Positions 32,711-43,013 of a stretch of DNA of 64,000 bases are shown here, piece by piece. The notes under the pieces were generated by a model, which saw only the letters and a program-made list of their open reading frames with translations, did not search any database and was not told the origin of the DNA. The position numbers were made by a program, and so were the translations under genes. The stretch comes from Adiantum capillus-veneris (lineage: Eukaryota; Streptophyta; Polypodiopsida; Polypodiales; Pteridaceae), in the NCBI GenBank assembly GCA_014529385.2, contig CM043966.1, positions 143,642,711-143,706,710 on the forward strand, read 5' to 3'. Every line of letters begins with the position of its first letter. Position 1 is the first letter of the stretch.

Positions 32711-35313
32711 TAAGGCGGTCCGGGGCGGGCAACAAGAAGAGCGGCCTCTAAACACCCTTCGAGGCTCCCGTGCTGCTCAATTGGTGCTGGGGCAAGCACA
32801 ATCAGAGACAACAACAACCCACAGCCAGAAACCAAACAAGAAAAGGGGCACCACCTAGTTGTAGATGCGAACTAGGATGCACGTGATATCTCCTTGTACT
32901 CAAACGCACAAAGAGAGGGGAATGCAAGATAGCCACACACACCAAATAAAAACATTCACCACGCCAGAGAGAGGTAAAGAGCACAAATCAACTTGAGCAA
33001 CTCAGTCTTAGCCTTAAAGACTAGATGCACACAAAGCTTGATGAGAAATAGAGGGACAACACAAAACTTGACCTTGTTGCCAATACACAAATTGTCTTAG
33101 GGTCACGGGAGCCCTCTCACCGAGCACCCTCTTACAATTTACCTTTTAGTCAAACAATTTAACAAGCCCTCAAACCATCAAGCATGAAATTGTACAACAA
33201 ACTTCAAGGACAATATACCTTCAACCACCTGATGAGCCACTCATCAAGTCAATTTGGAGAGAAGAGTCGTAGTTGCAGCATACAATTGCACCCAAAACTA
33301 CAAATCTTATTTATGCACAAGAGTAGGCTACAAGTGTGGTGAAGAGTATAGTATCACTCCACTCCTCTAGATGGCATAACTAACTTCAAGCTTCTCCATG
33401 CACCTACGTGTAGTGATGGAATAGAGCACTCACAATGCACACCCTCTACACAACTAGGCTTGCAGAGTGGTTTGTTATGTGTTGAGAATGGTGTGGTGTA
33501 GTGTGATCATGTGATAATTTACAAGGGAGAGAAGGGCTCTACTTATAGGTTTTAGAAGCGCTCATTAGGATTAGGCCTAATCAAGTTTATTTGAAGGAAT
33601 AAAAGATTATGCATATATTTTTAATTCTTTTTAATGAGGGTGGGTCTCTCTTGTCCTTTGAGTCACATGGATGTGGGCTCAAGGGAAGAGAATTATTGAG
33701 GATGATAGGAGAGAGGATTGAGTGAATAATTTGGGAGTGCCTACTCTAGTAGTGGGTGCATTTTACAATAAGGTTAGTGGTTAGTAGTTAGTAATTATCA
33801 CTAAAAAATATTTACAAAATCATTCACCAAATGGTGAGATATATGATGAGAAAAGTTAGAGAAGGGATGAGCTTGTAAAGAGAGGTTGAATCTTTGGAGA
33901 AGTTGATATTCACCTCTTTACAGCACCGGAAGAAGAAACAGTCAGCAGGACGAAGCAGCGCGTGTCGATGAAGCTATGTTATTTCAAACCTTGGAAAATT
34001 CATGATAAAAGCCTTCATTTACAGAGGTTATCCTTGGATTTTTGCTGATTTTTTGAAGTTCTTTACAAAGCTGAAGAGAGTATGGTAATATGGACATATA
34101 CGTAGAGAGAAACGGGGACACATAGGGTGTAGAAATGGAGGATGAAGGCTATGGAGGTGTGAAACATGTGGCAATGGTGAAGAGGGTGAATTAGGACATG
34201 GGAGTTGCAGGTTTGGGAGTGGGAAGGAGAGGGAGGAGTGTGTGTGAAAGAGGAAAATGATAAAGTGGAAGAGGGAATGTGGCTGCATAGCATGGGCAAA
34301 CTAGGGTCCACCAATAAAATCATAGCTCACAGTTCGTAGCTCAAAAAAATATGAAAACATTTGAGGTGAAATTTCAGCTCATGAACTACAACTTTTATTT
34401 GTATCTCCTTTTTAAATTCGGAGATAATGTGATCTTTAAAAATTCAGCAAAATCGACTATTTTTTCCACTGCACAAAGTCCTTGTGAGGTCTTTCTTTGA
34501 TGATTCTTTTGAATACCTCCAAGAGTGAGATCCCCATGGTGCATGCATGCATTCCACATACCCTTGACCTTATTTGGTAGGTCTATAATTGAAGATATTG
34601 TTGAGATCATGATATAAATGAATAGTACAACTAAGAAAATCAAATATTGAGGGGTCTAAAAAATATGTACATGTCAAATATAAATAATATAGGTGGAAAA
34701 AATATAAAGGGGTCAAAAACAAACTCTCTCATTATAAGTTCACAATAAAAAGATGAATATTTTTAGTGGCATAATTTATGAGAGTAATAAAGAATAGATG
34801 TAGGAAGAAAAAAATCACAATAGTGAAAATATATACACATAAATAAAACTAGTTTTTTTTGGATTTTTGTTGGGATGGAGTTACACCAAAAATAAGAGAA
34901 GCTTGCATGAAATGATTTTTATATGGAATATAGGGTATGCAAAATGAAAAGAAAAAATATGGTAATGATGAGTTAATGTACATAGCATAAATAACACACA
35001 ATAGGTAGAAATATTTAAATAAATACCAAAATAATTATGAAAAATCCTTATATTTAGGCCCTATATAAAATGAAATATTTACACAAAAATGGGCTATAAT
35101 ATACTTGTATTTATTATTATTATTATTTTTTTTTTGGCTCAACTAGCCCAGTGACTAGCTAATTGATGGTTTTTAAGAAGATATGGGAAAAGTTCCCTAG
35201 CTCACACACGCCTATGTACAGTGAAATGATAGGGATAACCAAAATGTTTGAGTGATTTGATAGGGTGAGATAGCTTACTTTGGCAATTATGGAAAGCTGA
35301 AAAACGGCTATCA
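32711..35313 (-). repeat. Array LTR1
   Basis: 2603 bp. The outer end reads TAAGGCGG where LTR2-4 have TGAGGCGG, so the terminal dinucleotide is mutated. The TATA position reads TATAAGTAG on minus (33539-33547), also altered. Its right part (from about 34735) matches LTR2; its left part does not match LTR2 or LTR3 as closely. Confidence 0.93.
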
Positions 35314-35325
35314 TTAGCCCCCCCC
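35314..35325 (-). other. Array polypurine tract, copy 1
   Basis: The minus strand reads AAGGGGGGGGCTAA directly before the TGATAG start of the LTR. The same tract recurs at about 40467 and 45621. Confidence 0.85.
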
Positions 35326-35435
35326 TTAGATAATGGTACATTCATGTACCATTTATCCGATCATACGACATGTAGATTGTGTAACGTCTGTCGTTGTCTG
35401 CTCTCATGATCTTTGAAGAACCTTTTTTGTATGAT

Positions 35436-36797
35436 TTAAAAACCTTGTGTGATATGAAAGGTTCTTAGAGCCAATAGCAGGATGTAATGAAGTGACTGAG
35501 TAAACCTCCTCCATTGAGAAAGTTTCCATAAGCACCCCCCAGGATCAAAGATCTTGAAATATCTTTCCCAAAGAGAGATGTATGGTATGGAATCACTTAC
35601 TGATTTCGGTTGAAGAAACTTGTAGATTTTATTGTCGTCCATCATTGCATCTATCACTATGAATGTGACATAAAAGATTGGTTGCTCTTCCTCTTGTGTA
35701 AAGTTGATGTATCTACTACGATCTTCAAGAGCTTGTATGAGAAAATTCATGAACTGTAGCTCATAAAATTCATTTAACCTGGGTAGGGTCATCAAGTCAA
35801 AAATTCTATGACCTTCATGATTTAGGAAAGCTTGATCCATGCTTCCAGCTGCTATTGGAAGATATTGCAAATAGTTTACCACATAAGTAGATAATAGATG
35901 AAGGTTTCTATTGCTTCCAACACATTGGAAGAGAATAGATTTTGGTATTGATTGATGAAATATCCACATGTAGCAATCAACAAGTTTTTCATCTATGATG
36001 AATACCAGAAGCATCACAATGTGCGACCTCCATACACCAAAGAACCAAATGAAGAAGGTTTGGAAACATCCGTTCATCACCAAGTATTCATGTCCTCTTC
36101 CACTTAAGAAGGTATGGTGTTCCCGATGAAAGGTATATGTGAAGAGAGGAGAAGTTGACTTTGAAGAGGTGAAACCCAATGTGAAGATGATTGGGGCTTC
36201 AAAAGTTTGGATTTTCTTGCTAAGAGATTGTCCCATGAATGAAGAGCCACCCACTAAAACACCATTGGAGAGAATGATACCCTTCTGACAGTTTCCTTTT
36301 ATGATTTTATTTTTTACTACTCTCCCATGTTCTTCATCCCCTTCTAAGCCCCCCCTTTGGCAAGGTTGTAACTCCTCACATTGTACCACCTGAAAGGTTG
36401 ATGGATTACTGTTTGATTTTGTGAAAACTTTGGCTTCTTGCATGATAGGTTCCTCCATGATTAATATACATGGGTCATACCAATGCTTTTCAACATCCTC
36501 AAACACTTCTTGAAGATTATCCTCACATGGATTCAACTCGCACTCTTCTACTTTGTTTTGGAGTTGGCATTCCATGTACACAATCATCTCTTTATGATCA
36601 ATGTGGTCTATGATCTCCCTACCTATGATTTCATCTTCTTCTTCACTCTCTTCTTTTAGACAAGATACACTCTCAGAACATTCCATAAGATCAAGGTTAC
36701 CTTCAAGGTCTTCATTCTCCATAGAGTCATGTTGCACAAAAGCTTCATCTGCTCGGACTAGAAATTGATCCTTCGCCAAAAGGTTGGATGTATCCAT
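35436..36797 (-). CDS. Array ORF2, copy 1: unidentified 453-aa protein
   Basis: The ATG at 36797 gives MDTSNLLAKDQFLVRADEAF. Residues 1-130 are strongly acidic (MENEDLEGNLDLMECSES, EESEEEDEIIGREIID). Residues 150-215 are mixed (QRGGLEGDEEHGRVVKNK). The C-terminal half is rich in aromatic and hydrophobic residues (CFQTFFIWFFGVWRSHIVML at about 245, possibly one or two membrane-like or buried segments) and ends near FKIFDPGGCLWKLSQW. I see no protease, RT or integrase motif. It lies in the same frame as gag, 12 sense codons after the gag TAG, so readthrough would give a gag-ORF2 fusion of about 705 residues; otherwise it needs reinitiation or splicing. Conserved in three copies, but these are recent duplicates. 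Confidence 0.75.
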   Translation of the reverse strand: MDTSNLLAKDQFLVRADEAFVQHDSMENEDLEGNLDLMECSESVSCLKEESEEEDEIIGREIIDHIDHKEMIVYMECQLQNKVEECELNPCEDNLQEVFEDVEKHWYDPCILIMEEPIMQEAKVFTKSNSNPSTFQVVQCEELQPCQRGGLEGDEEHGRVVKNKIIKGNCQKGIILSNGVLVGGSSFMGQSLSKKIQTFEAPIIFTLGFTSSKSTSPLFTYTFHREHHTFLSGRGHEYLVMNGCFQTFFIWFFGVWRSHIVMLLVFIIDEKLVDCYMWIFHQSIPKSILFQCVGSNRNLHLLSTYVVNYLQYLPIAAGSMDQAFLNHEGHRIFDLMTLPRLNEFYELQFMNFLIQALEDRSRYINFTQEEEQPIFYVTFIVIDAMMDDNKIYKFLQPKSVSDSIPYISLWERYFKIFDPGGCLWKLSQWRRFTQSLHYILLLALRTFHITQGF

Positions 36798-36833
36798 TAT
36801 TGAATCATCAATGCCATTTGAGATATCTTGTGT

Positions 36834-37553
36834 CTATTTTTGCATGCTTGTGATAAAAGTAGAAGAAAGAGATTCCACATTTGAATCTTGGCCACACACT
36901 TTAGCACTTGAATAATCAGTTGGCATGTAAGTAACTTCTTCAACATTTGTCGGAGTAGAAGGAGATACGTATGGCAAAGGAGGTGACTCCTTGATAGAAA
37001 AACTTTCATGATGGTTGGTTCTTCCAGTATGATGGAAACCATTTTTGATGTAGAAGTACTTGTGAAACTTCATTCGGGCAATAGCGACCGCTTCTTCAAA
37101 GGTAGAGGGTCCACTGCAAGTAACCTTAGTCTTTAGGAAAGGAGACAAACCCAAAATAAATTGCTCCATTTTTACATAATCTGGAAATGTAGAACTAAAC
37201 CCACATCTTCCCCATTGACGAGCAAAAATATCCTCATAAGCATAGTAGTTTTCACCATGTTGTTGAAATCTCCCTAATGAAGCCCATGCTGTCTCTGTTG
37301 TTGGAAATTTAGAGAATCTGGTCTTCAAAGCTTTGGAAATTTGGGTATATCCATCTTCAATCTGAGAAGATATACTCCAAAACCATTGCTCAGCGTTGCC
37401 TCTAAGGCATAGCAATAGAAAATCCCCTTTTTCAATGTCATCCCTTTTACCAAGGATACGACAAACCATTCTAAAATCAGCAAGAAAATCATCAACATCT
37501 TCTTCTAGATTTCCGAAGAAGATTGGGATATCATCAAAGGTATAGCGTGTCAT
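36834..37553 (-). CDS. Array gag, copy 1 (239 aa)
   Basis: The ATG at 37553 gives MTRYTFDDIPIFFGNLEEDV. The layout is a retrotransposon capsid domain: DDFLADFRMVCRILGK, GDFLLLCLRGNAEQWFWS, TRFSKFPTTETAWASLG, EQFILGLSPFLKTKVTCS and STFEEAVAIARMK. No zinc knuckle follows; the C-terminus is Ser/Pro-rich and ends at TAG (36834-36836). It is the first ATG frame after the primer site. The protein should package RNA of this or a partner element. Length is shorter than usual gag because the nucleocapsid part is absent. Confidence 0.85.
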   Translation of the reverse strand: MTRYTFDDIPIFFGNLEEDVDDFLADFRMVCRILGKRDDIEKGDFLLLCLRGNAEQWFWSISSQIEDGYTQISKALKTRFSKFPTTETAWASLGRFQQHGENYYAYEDIFARQWGRCGFSSTFPDYVKMEQFILGLSPFLKTKVTCSGPSTFEEAVAIARMKFHKYFYIKNGFHHTGRTNHHESFSIKESPPLPYVSPSTPTNVEEVTYMPTDYSSAKVCGQDSNVESLSSTFITSMQK

Positions 37554-37839
37554 AGTCTCTCAATGCTAGAACCACACAAAGATTAGTTCCAAACAATTAT
37601 TTTCTCTCATGACATCAACTAACTACACAAAGTTTTGAAAGGTCTCATGAATTCTAGATTCTTATGTGAAAATGTTTTTTCCTTTCTTATGTTATGCTAA
37701 TCCAAACCATATTCTAGATCAATTTTTGTTGCTTTGAAATTCAACTCGGTCATACAAGTTTTCATGATTCATATAATCTACTTGCTTATGCTAAAATTCA
37801 AGCATGCATGCAATACAACAACAATAAGCACAAAGTCAT

Positions 37840-37860
37840 TGCTCAGTGGGGGCACCAATT
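37840..37860 (-). other. Array primer-site-like sequence, copy 1
   Basis: On minus, the LTR end CCTCA is followed by AATTGGTGCCCCCACTGAG. TGG next to the LTR is as expected for pairing with a tRNA CCA end, but I cannot name the tRNA. Repeated at about 42993-43013 and 48147-48167 (the last with one change). Confidence 0.75.
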
Positions 37861-40466
37861 TGAGGCGGTCCGGGGTGGGCAACAAGAAGAGCGGCCTCTA
37901 AACACCCTTCGAGGCTCCCGTGCTGCTCAATTGGGGCTGGGGCAAGCACAATCAGAGACAACAACAACCCAGAGCTAGAAGCCAAACAAGAAAAGGGGCA
38001 CCACCTAGTTGTAGATGCGAACTAGGACGCACGTGATATCTCCTTGTACTCAAACGCACAAAGAGAGGGGAATGCAAGATAACCACACACATCAAACACA
38101 AACATTCACCACGCCAGAGAGAGGTAAAGAGCACAAATCAACTTGAGCAACTCAGTCTTAGCCTTAAAGACTAGATGCACACAAAGCTTGATGAGAAATA
38201 GAGGGACAACACAAAACTTGACCTTGTTGCCAATACACAAATTGTCTTAGGGTCGAGGGAGCCCTCTCACCGAGCACCCTCTTACAATTTACCTTTTAGG
38301 CAAACAATTCAACAAGCCCTCAAACCATCAAGCATGAAATGGTACAACAAACTTCAAGGACAATACACCTTCAACCACCTGATGAGCCACTCATCAAGTC
38401 AATTTGAAGAGGAGTCGTAGTTGCAGCATCCAATTGCACCCAAAACTATAAATCTTATTTATGCACAAGAGTAGGCTACAAGTGTGGTGAAGAGTATAGT
38501 ATCACTCCACTCCTCTAGATGGCATAACTAACTTCAAGCTTCTCCATGCACCTACGTGTAGTGATGGAATAGAGCACTCACAATGCACACACTCTACACA
38601 ACTAGGTTTGAAGAGTGGTGTCTTATGTGTTGAGAATGGTGTGGTGTAGTGTGGTCATGTGATAATTTACAAGGGAGAGAAGGGCTCTATTTATAGGTTT
38701 TAGAAGCCTCGATTAGGATTAGGCCTAATCAAGTTTATTTGAAGGAATAAAAGATTATGCATATATTTTTAATATTTTTTAATGAGGGTGGGTCTCTCTT
38801 GTTCTTTGAGTCACATGGATGTGGGCTCAAGGGAAGAGAATTATTGAGGATGATAGGAGAGAGGATTAAGTGAATAATTTGGGAGTGCCTACTCTAGTAG
38901 AGGGTGCATTTTACAATAAGGTTAGTGGTTAGTAGTTAGTAATTATCAACAAAAAATATTTACAAAATCATTCACCAAATGGTGAGATATATGATGAGAA
39001 AAGTTAGAGAAGGGATGAGCTTGTAAAGAGAGGTTGAAGCTTTGGAGAAGTTGACATTCACCGCTTTACAGCACCGGAAGAAGAAGCAGTCAGCATGGCG
39101 AAGCAGCGTGTGTCGATGAAGCTATGTTATTTCAAACCTTGGAAAATTCATGATAAAAGCCTTCATTTGTAGAGGTTATCCTTGGATTTTTGCTGATTTT
39201 TTGAAGTTCTTTACAAAGCTGAAGAGAGTATGGTAATATGGACATATATATACGTAGAGAGAAAGGGGGACACATAGGGTGTAGAAATGGAGGATGAAGG
39301 CTATGGAGGTGTGAGAGATGTGGCAATGGTGAAGAGGGTGAATTAGGACATGGGAGTTGCAGGTTTGGGAGTGGGAAGGAGAGGGAGGAGTGTGTGTGAA
39401 AGAGGAAAATGATAAAGTGGAAGAGGGAATGTGGCTGCATAGCATGGGCAAACTGGGGTCCACCAATAAAATCATAGCTCACAGTTCGTAGCTCAAAAAA
39501 ATATGAAAACATTTGAGGTGAAATTTCAGCTCATGAACTACAACTTTTATTTGTATCTCCTTTTTAAATTCGGGGAGAATGTGATCTTTAAAAATTCAGC
39601 AAAATCGACTATTTTTTCCACTGCACAAAGTCCTTGTGAGGTCTTTCTTTGGATGATTCTTTTGAATACCTCCAAGAGTGAGATCCCCATGGTGCATGCA
39701 TGCATTCCACATACCCTTGACCTTATTTGGTAGGTCTATAATTGAAGATATTGTTGAGATCATGATATAAATGAATAGTACAACTAAGAAAATCAAATAT
39801 TGAGGGGTCTAAAAAATATGTACATGTCAAATATAAATAATATAGGTGGAAAAAATATAAAGGGGTCAAAACAAATCTCTCTCATTATAAGTTCACAATA
39901 AAAAGATGAATATTTTTAGTGGCATAATTTATGAGAGTAATAAAGAATAGATGTAGGAAGAAAAAAATCACAATAGTGAAAATATATACACATAAATAAA
40001 ACTAGTTTTTTTTGGATTTTTGTTGGGATGGAGTTACACCAAAAATAAGAGAAGCTTGCATGAAATGATTTTTATATGGAATATAGGGTATGCAAAATGA
40101 AAAGAAAAAATATGGTAATGATGAGTTAATGTACATAGCATAAATAACACACAATAGGTAGAAATATTTAAATAAATACCAAAATAATTATGAAAAATCC
40201 TTATATTTAGGCCCTATATAAAATGAAATATTTACACAAAAATGGGCTATAATATACTTGTATTTATTATTATTATTATTTTTTTTTTGGCTCAACTAGC
40301 CCAGTGACTAGCTAATTGATGGTTTTTAAGAAGATATGGGAAAAGTTCCCTAGCTCACACACGCCTATGTACAGTGAAATGATAGGGATAACCAAAATGT
40401 TTGAGTGATTTGATAGGGTGAGATAGCTTACTTTGGCAATTATGGAAAGCTGAAAAACGGCTATCA
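37861..40466 (-). repeat. Array LTR2 (mosaic)
   Basis: 2606 bp. Up to about 39873 its variants match LTR3 (ggggagaatg, cttt ggatga, caaaacaaatctc). From about 39890 they match LTR1 (ttcacaataaaaagatg instead of ttcaccataaagagatg). This is the signature of a crossover between an LTR1-like and an LTR3-like copy. Confidence 0.93.
38687..38695 (-). promoter_or_regulatory. TATA box in array LTR2
   Basis: The minus strand reads TATAAATAG, followed by AGCCC. Equivalent sites are at 43840-43848 (LTR3) and 48994-49002 (LTR4); LTR1 has TATAAGTAG. It sits about 1.77 kb from the LTR 5' edge, leaving about 0.83 kb for R-U5. Confidence 0.65.
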
Positions 40467-40588
40467 TTAGCCCCCCCCTTAGATAATGGTACATTCATGT
40501 ACCATTTATCCGATCATACGACATGTAGATTGTGTAACGTCTGTCGTTGTCTGCTCTCATGATCTTTGAAGAACCTTTTTTGTATGAT

Positions 40589-41950
40589 TTAAAAACCTTG
40601 TGTGATATGAAAGGTTCTTAGAGCCAATAGCAGGATGTAATGAAGTGACTGAGTAAACCTCCTCCATTGAGAAAGTTTCCATAAGCACCCCCCAGGATCA
40701 AAGATCTTGAAATATCTTTCCCAAAGAGAGATGTATGGTATGGAATCACTTACTGATTTCGGTTGAAGAAACTTGTAGATTTTATTGTCGTCCATCATTG
40801 CATCTATCACTATGAATGTGACATAAAAGATTGGTTGCTCTTCCTCTTGTGTAAAGTTGATGTATCTACTACGATCTTCAAGAGCTTGTATGAGAAAATT
40901 CATGAACTGTAGCTCATAAAATTCATTTAACCTGGGTAGGGTCATCAAGTCAAAAATTCTATGACCTTCATGATTTAGGAAAGCTTGATCCATGCTTCCA
41001 GCTGCTATTGGAAGATATTGCAAATAGTTTACCACATAAGTAGATAATAGATGAAGGTTTCTATTGCTTCCAACACATTGGAAGAGAATAGATTTTGGTA
41101 TTGATTGATGAAATATCCACATGTAGCAATCAACAAGTTTTTCATCTATGATGAATACCAGAAGCATCACAATGTGCGACCTCCATACACCAAAGAACCA
41201 AATGAAGAAGGTTTGGAAACATCCGTTCATCACCAAGTATTCATGTCCTCTTCCACTTAAGAAGGTATGGTGTTCCCGATGAAAGGTATATGTGAAGAGA
41301 GGAGAAGTTGACTTTGAAGAGGTGAAACCCAATGTGAAGATGATTGGGGCTTCAAAAGTTTGGATTTTCTTGCTAAGAGATTGTCCCATGAATGAAGAGC
41401 CACCCACTAAAACACCATTGGAGAGAATGATACCCTTCTGACAGTTTCCTTTTATGATTTTATTTTTTACTACTCTCCCATGTTCTTCATCCCCTTCTAA
41501 GCCCCCCCTTTGGCAAGGTTGTAACTCCTCACATTGTACCACCTGAAAGGTTGATGGATTACTGTTTGATTTTGTGAAAACTTTGGCTTCTTGCATGATA
41601 GGTTCCTCCATGATTAATATACATGGGTCATACCAATGCTTTTCAACATCCTCAAACACTTCTTGAAGATTATCCTCACATGGATTCAACTCGCACTCTT
41701 CTACTTTGTTTTGGAGTTGGCATTCCATGTACACAATCATCTCTTTATGATCAATGTGGTCTATGATCTCCCTACCTATGATTTCATCTTCTTCTTCACT
41801 CTCTTCTTTTAGACAAGATACACTCTCAGAACATTCCATAAGATCAAGGTTACCTTCAAGGTCTTCATTCTCCATAGAGTCATGTTGCACAAAAGCTTCA
41901 TCTGCTCGGACTAGAAATTGATCCTTCGCCAAAAGGTTGGATGTATCCAT
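40589..41950 (-). CDS. Array ORF2, copy 2 (453 aa)
   Basis: Translates to the same protein as copy 1 at 35436-36797. Same reading frame as its gag, with a TAG and 12 codons between. Confidence 0.75.
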   Translation of the reverse strand: MDTSNLLAKDQFLVRADEAFVQHDSMENEDLEGNLDLMECSESVSCLKEESEEEDEIIGREIIDHIDHKEMIVYMECQLQNKVEECELNPCEDNLQEVFEDVEKHWYDPCILIMEEPIMQEAKVFTKSNSNPSTFQVVQCEELQPCQRGGLEGDEEHGRVVKNKIIKGNCQKGIILSNGVLVGGSSFMGQSLSKKIQTFEAPIIFTLGFTSSKSTSPLFTYTFHREHHTFLSGRGHEYLVMNGCFQTFFIWFFGVWRSHIVMLLVFIIDEKLVDCYMWIFHQSIPKSILFQCVGSNRNLHLLSTYVVNYLQYLPIAAGSMDQAFLNHEGHRIFDLMTLPRLNEFYELQFMNFLIQALEDRSRYINFTQEEEQPIFYVTFIVIDAMMDDNKIYKFLQPKSVSDSIPYISLWERYFKIFDPGGCLWKLSQWRRFTQSLHYILLLALRTFHITQGF

Positions 41951-41986
41951 TATTGAATCATCAATGCCATTTGAGATATCTTGTGT

Positions 41987-42706
41987 CTATTTTTGCATGC
42001 TTGTGATAAAAGTAGAAGAAAGAGATTCCACATTTGAATCTTGGCCACACACTTTAGCACTTGAATAATCAGTTGGCATGTAAGTAACTTCTTCAACATT
42101 TGTCGGAGTAGAAGGAGATACGTATGGCAAAGGAGGTGACTCCTTGATAGAAAAACTTTCATGATGGTTGGTTCTTCCAGCGTGATGGAAACCATTTTTG
42201 ATGTAGAAGTACTTGTGAAACTTCATTCGGGCAATAGCGACCGCTTCTTCAAAGGTAGAGGGTCCACTGCAAGTAACCTTAGTCTTTAGGAAAGGAGACA
42301 AACCCAAAATAAATTGCTCCATTTTTACATAATCTGGAAATGTAGAACTAAACCCACATCTTCCCCATTGACGAGCAAAAATATCCTCATAAGCATAGTA
42401 GTTTTCACCATGTTGTTGAAATCTCCCTAATGAAGCCCATGCTGTCTCTGTTGTTGGAAATTTAGAGAATCTGGTCTTCAAAGCTTTGGAAATTTGGGTA
42501 TATCCATCTTCAATCTGAGAAGATATACTCCAAGACCATTGCTCAGCGTTGCCTCTAAGGCATAGCAATAGAAAATCCCCTTTTTCAATGTCATCCCTTT
42601 TACCAAGGATACGACAAACCATTCTAAAATCAGCAAGAAAATCATCAACATCTTCTTCTAGATTTCCGAAGAAGATTGGGATATCATCAAAGGTATAGCG
42701 TGTCAT
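41987..42706 (-). CDS. Array gag, copy 2 (239 aa)
   Basis: Same as copy 1 except two private changes: WSWS for WFWS in the capsid domain, and HHAGRTNHH for HHTGRTNHH. Both coincide with single-base differences (42534 and 42181). Confidence 0.85.
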   Translation of the reverse strand: MTRYTFDDIPIFFGNLEEDVDDFLADFRMVCRILGKRDDIEKGDFLLLCLRGNAEQWSWSISSQIEDGYTQISKALKTRFSKFPTTETAWASLGRFQQHGENYYAYEDIFARQWGRCGFSSTFPDYVKMEQFILGLSPFLKTKVTCSGPSTFEEAVAIARMKFHKYFYIKNGFHHAGRTNHHESFSIKESPPLPYVSPSTPTNVEEVTYMPTDYSSAKVCGQDSNVESLSSTFITSMQK

Positions 42707-43013
42707 AGTCTCTCAATGCTAGAACCACACAAAGATTAGTTCCAAACAATTATTTTCTCTCATGACATCAACTAACTACACAAAGTTTTGAAAGGTCTCA
42801 TGAATTCTAGATTCTTATGTGAAAATGTTTTTTCCTTTCTTATGTTATGCTAATCCAAACCATATTCTAGATCAATTTTTGTTGCTTTGAAATTCAACTC
42901 GGTCATACAAGTTTTCATGATTCATATAATCTACTTGCTTATGCTAAAATTCAAGCATGCATGCAATACAACAACAATAAGCACAAAGTCATTGCTCAGT
43001 GGGGGCACCAATT

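Noticed and set aside
34028-34323. Pro/Ser/His-rich open frames in the array LTRs (repeated near 39132-39512, 44285-44665, 49482-49814)
   Set aside because: They lie inside LTRs, change length between copies, overlap in two frames and have only low-complexity composition; by-products of the repeat.
35159-35341. 60-aa frame at the LTR/polypurine boundary (also in the other units)
   Set aside because: Crosses the LTR edge and has no recognisable product.
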